NCBI GenBank assembly: GCA_031969915.1
Contig: DALYJJ010000014.1
Coordinates: forward strand, 1-64,000
Direction: 5' to 3'
Source of the DNA: DALYJJ01 sp031969915
GTDB lineage: Bacteria > Acidobacteriota > Terriglobia > Bryobacterales > Bryobacteraceae
Length of the DNA: 64,000 bases
A program made the position numbers and the translations under genes. Of the stretch, positions 1 through 7,435 are shown piece by piece; positions within the stretch are counted from its first letter, which is position 1; the number at the start of each line of letters is the position of its first letter. Below the pieces are notes generated by a model, which searched no databases, was not told where the DNA came from, and worked only from the letters and a program-made list of their open reading frames with translations.

Positions 1-123
1 CACCCATTCGATGGAGTCGCGGATGGAATCGGGCGAGCGGCTGTAGCGCGCCAGTGCGTAGGCCGCCTTCTCCGGCGGCAGTGGCGCGACCGTCAATACT
101 CGCTTCTTGGGTTGGTCCGGCAA
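1..123 (-). CDS. thyX: FAD-dependent thymidylate synthase ThyX, N-terminal fragment
   Basis: Reading the minus strand from position 123 leftward gives an open frame to the window edge, about 41 codons. It contains YALARYSRSPDSIRDSIEWV (positions 60 to 1), which resembles the N-terminal region of ThyX proteins from acidobacteria and relatives. ThyX converts dUMP to dTMP using FAD and methylenetetrahydrofolate. The apparent start is a TTG at 121-123 with no other good start nearby; the start is uncertain. The gene is divergent from dut, whose product makes dUMP, so the context agrees with dTMP synthesis. The catalytic part lies outside the window, so the call rests on a short conserved-looking stretch recognised from memory plus context. 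Confidence 0.55.
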   Translation of the reverse strand, partial: MPDQPKKRVLTVAPLPPEKAAYALARYSRSPDSIRDSIEWV

Positions 124-143
124 ATGGCTATGATACAAGGTTC

Positions 144-575
144 ATGCGCATCCGGATTCAACGTCTCTCGCCCGCCGCCGAGCTTCCCCACTACGCCCAC
201 GGACCCCTCGAAGACGCGGGCCTCGACCTCCGTTCCATCGAGGACTGCACGCTCGAGCCGAACGTCCCGCGAGCCGTGGCCACTGGCCTCGCCATCGAAC
301 TTCCGCCCGGCTACGAAGCGCAGATCCGCCCTCGCAGCGGCCTCGCGCTGAAGCACGCCATCACCCTGCCCAACAGCCCCGCCACCATCGACCCCGGCTA
401 CCGCGGCGAGATCAAGGTGATCCTGCTCAACCTCGGCCGCGAGCCGTACCACGTGCACGCCGGCGACCGCATCGGCCAGTTGGTCATCGCCCGCTACGAA
501 GCCATTGAGTGGGAGGAGGGCGATCTCACCGACTCCCGCCGCGGCGCCGGCGGTTTCGGATCGTCCGGGCGCTGA
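144..575 (+). CDS. dut: dUTP diphosphatase (dUTPase)
   Basis: This hydrolyses dUTP to dUMP and pyrophosphate, keeping uracil out of DNA and feeding dTMP synthesis. The 143-residue length is typical of the homotrimeric dUTPase family. All five family motifs are visible in order: AGLDLRS (motif 1), PRSGLALKH (motif 2), TIDPGYRGE (motif 3, with the Asp and Tyr of the uracil pocket), RIGQLVI (motif 4) and the C-terminal glycine-rich RGAGGFGSSGR (motif 5). I chose the ATG at 144 because homology begins there; the frame stays open upstream to 54 but encodes unrelated Pro/Ala-rich sequence that would overlap the divergent thyX start. Only 9 bases separate it from the convergent TPR gene. Confidence 0.93.
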   Translation: MRIRIQRLSPAAELPHYAHGPLEDAGLDLRSIEDCTLEPNVPRAVATGLAIELPPGYEAQIRPRSGLALKHAITLPNSPATIDPGYRGEIKVILLNLGREPYHVHAGDRIGQLVIARYEAIEWEEGDLTDSRRGAGGFGSSGR

Positions 576-584
576 GCGGCGGCC

Positions 585-2201
585 CTACTCGGTTCTTGCC
601 TTGAGCAGTCCGGCACGGCTCAGAATGCGCCGGACCTTTTTCGGCGAGATCGACAGCCTCGCGGCCACGCGGGCGATCTTGCGGCCTTCGGCCTCCCACA
701 CCTTCGGAATCACGATCTCGGCAAACTGCTCCTCGATATCGCGGAACGTCCGGTTGCCCACCGCCCCCTGCGACCAGGCCAGCAGGGTCTCATCCACGCT
801 GTGCGATTTCACCACGCGCCCCTTCAGGGTCCGCAAATCGGCCCAGGCCGTGTCGTGAAACCCCTGGTCCAGATACGCCGCCGCCGTGTTCATCGCCTCG
901 CGCGCGCCGTCCAGGTCGGCGAAGTACTCGTTCGAAAGCGTGAGCCCGTGCCAGGTATGCGCGCGCGCCAGCACCCTCCGGTTCTGCGTCGTGTGCGCCA
1001 GCTCCATCGCCTCCCGAATATGCTCCAGGGCCGCCTGGCCGTGCCGCCGCGGGTCGCCGATGCCCTCTTCGAGCTTGGCGTTTTCCACCATGCATTCCAG
1101 AATCCGCGCCCGCGCCATCAGGATCGCGTCGCCTCGGCCTTGGCCCAACAGAAACGCACGCTCCGCTTCGGCCTCGGCCACATCCAGCGAGCCGCCGTCC
1201 AGGTGCAGCAGTCCACGGTTCATGTGTACCGTGCCCAGTCCGTGGCGGTTCGGATGAACGGCGTAGCTGTCGGCGGCTTCCTGCAAATGCGCGAAGGCCT
1301 CGGCGGACAGCCGCTCGAACTGCTCGTGGTACGCCGCGAGGCCCCGGTCCCGCGCCACGCCCCGGCGCTTGGCAATCTCGCCGTCGATCCGCTGGCGCAG
1401 GTCGAGCGCCACCAGCCGCTTCACGTAGGCGATGTTCGCGAGCGTCCGCGCCAGGTGCGGATGCCGGGGGTCCATGGACCGGTAATGGTCGATGGCCCTC
1501 GTGAAGTGTTCGATCGCCAGGTCCTGCCGTCCCTGCTGGCGGAACACCCGGCCGTACGTGCTCTGGATGTTCCCGAGCACCACGGCGTCGTCCGTGCCGG
1601 AAAGCGCGGCCTCCACTTCGCCCAGGATCCGCAGCGACTCCTTGTGCTTGCCCTTCTGGAAATAGAGCCAGCTCTCGAGCACCCTCATCACCGCCGCCAT
1701 GCGCGGGTACCCGCACCCGGCCGCCAGGTCGCGCGCGCGCTCGGTCAACAGCATCGCCCGCTCGTATTCGCCCTTCTGGCGGTGGCAGCGCGCCTTCCAG
1801 AATCCGGCGATGGCGGCCAGTTCGCGATCCTCCAGGTCCGGCTCCAGCACCCCTACCGCCTCGAAGTGGCCGATGGCCGCGTCGATCTGCTCGGAGGCCA
1901 TCGCCACGTATCCTTCCGCGGTTCGCACGGCGGCATAATCGGCCAAGGCCAGCCGCGCACGCGTTTCCCGTGAAATGTTCTGGAGAATCGACTGGACGAA
2001 CGATCCGTCGCGAAACCCGACGTCCACCCACTGCGCCGCCCGCCACGCTAATTGCGCCGCTTCGGAGGAATCGGGCAGGGCGCCGCCCCAGGGCGCCGCC
2101 CACGCCTCCAACCGCGCCAGACCAGACCGGATGCGGCGCTCGATAATGTCCTGCCGCAGTCCGGCCAGCAGCGCTTGGGTCGAAGCTTCGGTGTCAGTCA
2201 A
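585..2201 (-). CDS. TPR-repeat protein with C-terminal Fis-type helix-turn-helix
   Basis: This 538-residue protein is largely alpha-helical. Residues about 80-440 look like TPR units, for example GEYERAMLLTERARDLA and GRQDLAIEHFTRAIDHY. The last 40 residues (IPKVWEAEGRKIARVAARLSISPKKVRRILSRAG) resemble a Fis-type HTH, the DNA-binding end of many sigma54-family activators, but no AAA+ domain is present. The start ATG at 2201 overlaps the 3' end of aceB (stop at 2194-2196), so the two are probably translationally coupled. That makes it a plausible regulator of, or partner to, the glyoxylate shunt; this role is inferred from position only. No signal peptide or membrane segment is seen. Confidence 0.8.
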   Translation of the reverse strand: MTDTEASTQALLAGLRQDIIERRIRSGLARLEAWAAPWGGALPDSSEAAQLAWRAAQWVDVGFRDGSFVQSILQNISRETRARLALADYAAVRTAEGYVAMASEQIDAAIGHFEAVGVLEPDLEDRELAAIAGFWKARCHRQKGEYERAMLLTERARDLAAGCGYPRMAAVMRVLESWLYFQKGKHKESLRILGEVEAALSGTDDAVVLGNIQSTYGRVFRQQGRQDLAIEHFTRAIDHYRSMDPRHPHLARTLANIAYVKRLVALDLRQRIDGEIAKRRGVARDRGLAAYHEQFERLSAEAFAHLQEAADSYAVHPNRHGLGTVHMNRGLLHLDGGSLDVAEAEAERAFLLGQGRGDAILMARARILECMVENAKLEEGIGDPRRHGQAALEHIREAMELAHTTQNRRVLARAHTWHGLTLSNEYFADLDGAREAMNTAAAYLDQGFHDTAWADLRTLKGRVVKSHSVDETLLAWSQGAVGNRTFRDIEEQFAEIVIPKVWEAEGRKIARVAARLSISPKKVRRILSRAGLLKARTE

Positions 2202-3808
2202 TGTAGTCGTAGGCGATGAGCGTCAGGAAGTCGGGCAGCTCCGGCCCGATCATGATCTGCTCGAGAATGCGCCCGGCCGTACGGAAACGGCCCCGGTCGA
2301 AGGCCTCGTCGCCCTCGGTCTTCCGGATCTGCATGAGTTGGCTCGCCACCATCTCCTTCACCAACTCCACCGTCAGCGGCCGTCCGTCATCGAGCTTCGC
2401 GCCGTGTCTCACCCACTGCCACACCTGTGTGCGGCAGATCTCGGCCGTCGCGGCGTCTTCCATCAAATTGTAGATCGGTACGCACCCGGACGCGCGCAGC
2501 CAGCTTTCCAGATAGCGGATGCCGACGTCGATGTTCCATCGGAGGCCCGCCTCGGTGATCGAGCCTTCGGGCACCGTGGTCAGGTCCTGCGCCGTCACCC
2601 GGACCTCTTCCCGCTTGCGCGCGATCTGATTCGGTTGCGGCATGTGCTCGTCGAAGATCGACTTGGCGATCGGCACCAGGCCGGGATGCGCCACCCACGT
2701 CCCGTCGTGCCCGGCGCGCACTTCGCGGAGCTTGTCGGCGCGCACCTTGTCGAGCGCCACCTGGTTGGCCTCCGCGTCGTTCTTGATCGGGATCTGCGCC
2801 GCCATCCCGCCCATCGCGTGAATCCCCCGGCGGTGACAGGTCTGAATCAGTAGGTCCACGTAGGACTTCAAGAAGTGCCGCTCCATGGTCACTTCGCCCC
2901 GGTTGGGCAGCATGAAGTCCGCGCGCGCCTTGAACGTCTTGATGAAGCTGAAAATGTAATCCCACCGGCCGCAGTTGAGCCCCGCCGAATGGTCCTGCAA
3001 CTCCCACAGAATCTCGTCCATTTCGAACGNNNNNNNNNNCCGCGGGCAGCGTTTCGATCAGCACCGTCGCGCGGATCGTCCCCTTCGGGATTCCCAGCAC
3101 TTCCTGCGCGGAGACGAACACGTCGTTCCACAGCCGCGCTTCCAGCCGGCTCTGCATCTTCGGCAGATAGAAATAGGGGCCCGTCCCCCGCGCCATCAGC
3201 TCCTTAGCGTTGTGGAAGAAGTACAGGCCGAAATCGAACAGGCTCGCCGAAACCGGCTTGCCCGCCACCAGCATGTGCTTCTCCTCCAGGTGCCAGCCGC
3301 GCGGCCGCACGAAAAGCACCGCCGGCTTCTCGCACAGCTCGTAGCGCTTGCCCTCGGGGCTCGTGAAGGTGATCTGGCGCCGCACTGCGTCGCGCAGGTT
3401 GATCTGGCCTTCGACGCAGTTGCTCCAGGTGGGCGAGTTCGAATCCTCGAAGTCCGCCATGAAGACGTTCGCCCCCGAGTTCAACGCGTTGATGATCATC
3501 TTGCGGTCCACCGGACCCGTGATCTCGACGCGGCGGTCCTGCAGGTCGGCCGGGATCGGCGCCACCTGCCACTCGGTCTCCCGGATGTGGCCCGTCTCCG
3601 GCAGGAACCCCGGGTTCAGGCCGGCGTCAAAATCCAGTTGCCGCAAGTAGCGGCGATGGAGCAGGTCGCGCCGCCGCTCGTCGAACTCGTGCGACAGCCC
3701 GGCCACGAACTCCAGCGCCTCCGGCGTCAGAATCTCGTTCCATTCCGAACTGCGCGCGCCGAGCAGTTCCACATGTTTCCGCAGGGAGGGGACACCGACA
3801 AATGCCAT
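2194..3808 (-). CDS. aceB: malate synthase A (interrupted by an assembly gap)
   Basis: It condenses glyoxylate with acetyl-CoA to malate, the second step of the glyoxylate shunt. Diagnostic blocks include FMADFEDSNSPTW, RPRGWHLEEKH, ETLPA, HSAGLNCGRWDYIFS and GIRYLESWLRASGC. A run of ten Ns at 3030-3039 splits the reading frame: residues up to ...VLIETLPA lie in one frame and FEMDEILWELQDHSAGLNC... in another. Deleting all ten Ns restores one frame reading LPA-A-FEMDE, the expected family sequence, for a 534-residue protein typical of the A isoform. The gene is therefore probably intact. It diverges from aceA, and its stop overlaps the start of the TPR gene downstream. Confidence 0.92.
3030..3039. 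other. assembly gap (10 N) inside aceB
   Basis: Ten Ns sit inside the malate synthase gene. The flanks join in frame, and to the family consensus, when the Ns are removed completely. The run is therefore likely a scaffolding placeholder with no missing bases. Confidence 0.9.
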
Positions 3809-3857
3809 GCAGCCATGCTACGCCCGAACCAGGGCCGCGGGAACCCCCCTAGGTCAA

Positions 3858-3876
3858 ATCGGACGAGTAGTCCGAT
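3858..3876. promoter_or_regulatory. inverted repeat between aceB and aceA, candidate operator
   Basis: ATCGGAC-GAGTA-GTCCGAT is a perfect 7-bp inverted repeat with a 5-bp spacer, in the 164-bp region between the divergent glyoxylate-shunt genes. It is placed where one dimeric regulator could control both. The binding protein is unknown; the HTH protein downstream of aceB is one candidate. Function is inferred from symmetry and position. Confidence 0.45.
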
Positions 3877-3972
3877 CCGCGCCGTCCCCGCAAAACGAGA
3901 CCTTTCGTCCTAGTGGGACCGGGCGGACTCGGATGTTTGCTGCAATGCGTCAAGTCAGGCGATAACGTGAGC

Positions 3973-5307
3973 ATGCATTTGCCGACGAAAGACGAATTGA
4001 CTCAGAATTGGACTACGGAGCCGCGCTGGAACGGCATTGAACGTCTCTATCGACCGGAAGACGTCATTCGCCTCCGCGGCAGCGTTGGAATTGAGTACAC
4101 CTTGGCCCGGATGGGCGCTGAGCGCCTCTGGCAACTCCTGCAGCACGAGCCCTACGTGCCCGCGCTCGGAGCGCTCACCGGCAACCAGGCTGTGCAGATG
4201 GTGAAGGCCGGGCTGAAGGCCATCTACCTGAGCGGATGGCAGGTGGCTGCCGACGCGAACGTGTCCGGCGAGATGTACCCGGACCAGAGCCTCTACCCGG
4301 TGAATAGCGTTCCCCAGGTGGTGCGCGGCATCAACAACGCCTTCCAGCGGGCCGACCAGATCCAGCACAGCGAAAATCACGACGACCGCGTGCACTGGTT
4401 CGCGCCCATCGTCGCCGACGCCGAGGCCGGCTTCGGCGGACCCCTGAACGCCTTCGAACTCATGAAAGCGATGATCGCCGCCGGCGCCGGCGGCGTGCAC
4501 TTTGAAGATCAGCTTGCCTCCGCCAAGAAGTGCGGCCACATGGGCGGTAAGGTCCTGGAACCCGCCAGCATGTTCGTTCCCAAGCTGGTGGCCGCTCGCC
4601 TGGCGGCCGACATCTGCAACGTGCCCACGGTGCTCATCGCCCGTACGGACGCCAACAGCGCCCGCCTGGTCACCGCCGCCGCCGACGCCCACGACGAGCC
4701 GTTCCTGACCGGCGAACGCACCCGCGATGGCTTCCTCGGCTACCGGGGCGGCATTGAGGCGGCGATCACCCGCGGCCTCGTCTATGCGCGCTACGCCGAC
4801 CTGCTGTGGTGCGAGACCTCCGAGCCGAACCTGGACGAGGCGCGCGTCTTCGCCGACGCCATCCACGATAAGTTCCCGGGCAAAATGCTGGCCTACAACT
4901 GCTCCCCGTCCTTCAACTGGAAGGGCAAGCTCGACACCGCGACCATCGCGAAGTTCCAGCAGGAGCTGGGCGCCATGGGCTATAAGTTCCAATTCGTGAC
5001 CCTGTCCGGCTTCCACGCCCTCAACCTGAGCATGTACGAACTGGCAGAGGGCTACCGCCACCGCGGCATGTCCGCCTACGCCGACTTGCAGGAGAAGGAG
5101 TTCCATTTGGCCCACGAAGGCTACACCGCCGTGCGCCACCAGCGCTTCGTCGGCACCGGCTATTTCGACGAGATCACCAACACCATCGCCGGCGGCCTGG
5201 CTTCCACCGCGGCGCTGCACGGCTCCACCGAGGAAGAACAGTTCCACGAGGCGGAAGTCGCCGAGGAAGAGGCGGCCGAAGCGGAGGCCCACATCGCCAA
5301 CGCCTGA
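3973..5307 (+). CDS. aceA: isocitrate lyase
   Basis: It cleaves isocitrate to succinate and glyoxylate, the first step of the glyoxylate shunt. The 444-residue protein carries the family signature KKCGHMGGKVL (catalytic Cys, here near residue 188), the substrate-binding GWQVAADAN block, ARTDANSA and YNCSPSFNWK. I chose the ATG at 3973 because recognisable N-terminal sequence (LPTKDELTQNW) begins there; an in-frame ATG at 3913 would add 20 unconserved residues. No Shine-Dalgarno precedes 3973, but TTGCTG (3937-3942) and GATAAC (3961-3966), 18 bp apart, could place transcription at the A of the ATG, making the mRNA leaderless. The C-terminus ends in a Glu/Ala-rich tail of about 25 residues. Confidence 0.95.
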   Translation: MHLPTKDELTQNWTTEPRWNGIERLYRPEDVIRLRGSVGIEYTLARMGAERLWQLLQHEPYVPALGALTGNQAVQMVKAGLKAIYLSGWQVAADANVSGEMYPDQSLYPVNSVPQVVRGINNAFQRADQIQHSENHDDRVHWFAPIVADAEAGFGGPLNAFELMKAMIAAGAGGVHFEDQLASAKKCGHMGGKVLEPASMFVPKLVAARLAADICNVPTVLIARTDANSARLVTAAADAHDEPFLTGERTRDGFLGYRGGIEAAITRGLVYARYADLLWCETSEPNLDEARVFADAIHDKFPGKMLAYNCSPSFNWKGKLDTATIAKFQQELGAMGYKFQFVTLSGFHALNLSMYELAEGYRHRGMSAYADLQEKEFHLAHEGYTAVRHQRFVGTGYFDEITNTIAGGLASTAALHGSTEEEQFHEAEVAEEEAAEAEAHIANA

Positions 5308-5474
5308 CGCCCAATGCGGGTTGGGCCGCCTCATCCGGCTGCCCGCCCCATTCGCCGAATTTCCCGAGGAAGCCGCCCATCGGAGTGGTATGCTGAATGG
5401 GCGTTTTTCTGACCAGTGAGTCCGTATTTTTCCTGGCGCGTGAAACGCGATTCGTTCCGCGAAAGGAGCCGGGC

Positions 5475-7016
5475 TTGCGCGTCATCCTCGTTAATCCCAG
5501 CGACGTGTCTTTCGGTATTGGTGTCATCACACCGCGCTGGCTCTACGTACTCGCTGGCGCGACCCCAGCCCGCTACGGCGATCCTCTGATCGTCGACGAG
5601 ACCCTGGAGCAGATCCGCCCGGAGGACGTGCAGCCCGGCGACATCGTGGGCATCGGCATCCACACCGCCAACGCCCTGCGCGGCTTCGAAGTCGGCCGCC
5701 TCGCGCGCCAACGCGGCGCGACCGTCATCTTCGGGGGCATTCACGCCACGCTCTACCCGGAAGAAGCGGTGGAACACGGCGCCGCGCACGCCGTCGTCAA
5801 GGGCGACGGCGACACCATCTGGGCCAAGGTCATCGCGGACTCCGTCGCCGGGAACCTTCAGCCTCTCTACGACGGCGGCCGCGTTTCCGGCGACAACTTC
5901 GTCAAAGCCCGCTGGGACCTGATGCAGCCGGGCCGCTACATGTGGGCCTCCGTCCAGACCGTGCGCGGCTGCCCCAAGCACTGCTCCTTCTGCTCCGTGT
6001 GGCGTACTGACGGCCAGAAGCCCCGCCAGCGCGCCAACGATGCGGTCATCGAAGAGATCGTGACCCTGCGCCGCCTGGGCTACCGCTACATCGCGCTTGC
6101 CGACGATAACTTCTACCCCGTGAGCCTGGAGGACATCGCCCTCGCCGAAAAGCACAACAAGCTGGAACGCGTGGCCGAGCTGCGTGCCCTTCGCGACGAG
6201 CGCTTCGACCTCATGCGCAAGCTTGCCAAACTCCCCTCCGACATGATCATGTTCACGCAGATCACGATGGAGGCCGCCGAGGACGTCGCATTCCTCGACG
6301 CCATGCGCGAGGCGCGCATCAAGGGCGCCCTGGTGGGCGTGGAAGCGGTAACCGCGGAAGGACTCAAGGCCGTCTTCAAGGACTTCAACCTGGCCGGCGA
6401 CAACCTGGTCCAACGCCTCCGCGTGTTCAAGGAACACGGCGTGCACGTGCTCGGCTCCTTCATCTTCGGCCTTCCCACGGACCGCCAGGAGACCTTTGAG
6501 GCCACCGCCAGCCTCGCCAAGAAAGCCGATCTCACCTTCGCCCAGTTCGTGATGATGACGCCCTTCCCCGGTACGGTCGACTTCGCCAAGTGGGAACAGA
6601 CGCTCGGCGACGAGGTGCCCAAGGTGCACGGCACCCCGATCACGCGCTATTGGCTCATCCCCGGACACCTCCGGCCCAAGCTCTACGCCAAGCACCCCAC
6701 GATGTCCACCGAGGAGATCCGCGTGGGCACCCAACAGGCCTGGGACAGCTACTACCGGCTGCCTGAGATCTGGAAGCGCGCCAACTGCGTCAAGAGCTTG
6801 AAGTCGCGCCTCGCCTTCGTCTTCATCTCGAAGCTCTATCGCCAGATGTACGCCAACACGGGTATCGCCACCGACAGCGCCCGCCGCAAGAGCGCGAACC
6901 GCTGGGCCCGCGTGACAGCCCGCATCTGCCGCAGCCTCTTCACCGGCAAGCCCATGCCCGAACTGCAGATGCCGCACAACCCGCTGGTGGTCCTGGGTTC
7001 CGCCGCCGGCGACTAA
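5475..7016 (+). CDS. B12-binding-domain-type radical SAM protein
   Basis: A 513-residue protein with an N-terminal Rossmann-like region resembling a cobalamin-binding domain (VILVNPSDVSFGIG..., GGIHATLYPEEA) followed by a radical SAM core with the 4Fe-4S motif CPKHCSFC (Cys 166, 170, 173, spacing CX3CX2C). Later segments GVEAVT and GSFIFGLPTDRQETFE are typical of the barrel. The C-terminal 120 residues are basic and unassigned. I chose a TTG start at 5475 because AAAGGAG lies at 5462-5468, six bases upstream, and homologous sequence begins there; an ATG at 5397 would add 26 unlikely residues. Substrate is not predictable; candidates include methylation or C-C bond chemistry on lipids or peptides. 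It stands alone transcriptionally. Confidence 0.85.
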   Translation: MRVILVNPSDVSFGIGVITPRWLYVLAGATPARYGDPLIVDETLEQIRPEDVQPGDIVGIGIHTANALRGFEVGRLARQRGATVIFGGIHATLYPEEAVEHGAAHAVVKGDGDTIWAKVIADSVAGNLQPLYDGGRVSGDNFVKARWDLMQPGRYMWASVQTVRGCPKHCSFCSVWRTDGQKPRQRANDAVIEEIVTLRRLGYRYIALADDNFYPVSLEDIALAEKHNKLERVAELRALRDERFDLMRKLAKLPSDMIMFTQITMEAAEDVAFLDAMREARIKGALVGVEAVTAEGLKAVFKDFNLAGDNLVQRLRVFKEHGVHVLGSFIFGLPTDRQETFEATASLAKKADLTFAQFVMMTPFPGTVDFAKWEQTLGDEVPKVHGTPITRYWLIPGHLRPKLYAKHPTMSTEEIRVGTQQAWDSYYRLPEIWKRANCVKSLKSRLAFVFISKLYRQMYANTGIATDSARRKSANRWARVTARICRSLFTGKPMPELQMPHNPLVVLGSAAGD

Positions 7017-7075
7017 ACCGCGCCCCCTGGAACTGGCTGCGCCGCGGCGGTACGATCGTCCTCGGTGTAAGCCTC

Positions 7076-7411
7076 ATGAACGCCAAGGTTCGCAGTGTGG
7101 GATTCGTTCTTCTCGGCGCCGCCGGCTTGCTGCTCCGCGGCCGCTATGACGGTCCTGGCCAGCCCCTGGTCCGCTCCTACGGCGGGAACGTCTCGGTCTC
7201 CTTCGCCGTGTACTTCATCTTCTGTCATCTGTTCCCGCCCGCCCGCGCCGGCCGTCTCATCGCCGCCGGCCTTGCCCTCGCGGTGGTCGAACTCTTCGAA
7301 CTCACCAACGGCTTCGGCGTGATGCAGAACACCTACGACCCGTTCGATCTGCTCGCCAACGCTGCCGGGATTGCCCTGGCGATCGCGGTCGACTCCATCC
7401 GGCCCGCGTAA
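7076..7411 (+). CDS. DUF2809-like small membrane protein
   Basis: A 111-residue hydrophobic protein with about three to four membrane segments. The pattern RSYGGNVSVSFAVYF, a central ELFELTNGFGV block and DPFDLLANAAGIALAIAVD resembles DUF2809/VanZ-like proteins, where the conserved Asp-Leu-Leu-Ala block precedes the last helix. No biochemical function is known for this family. It lies 59 bases after the radical SAM gene on the same strand and could be cotranscribed with it, but the start (ATG 7076) has no strong Shine-Dalgarno. Confidence 0.65.
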   Translation: MNAKVRSVGFVLLGAAGLLLRGRYDGPGQPLVRSYGGNVSVSFAVYFIFCHLFPPARAGRLIAAGLALAVVELFELTNGFGVMQNTYDPFDLLANAAGIALAIAVDSIRPA

Positions 7412-7435
7412 GCCCCGCCCGGCGCTGACTCTCGC

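Noticed and set aside
5331..6977. 548-codon minus-strand open frame
   Set aside because: Antisense to the radical SAM gene, which has motifs and a ribosome site on the plus strand.
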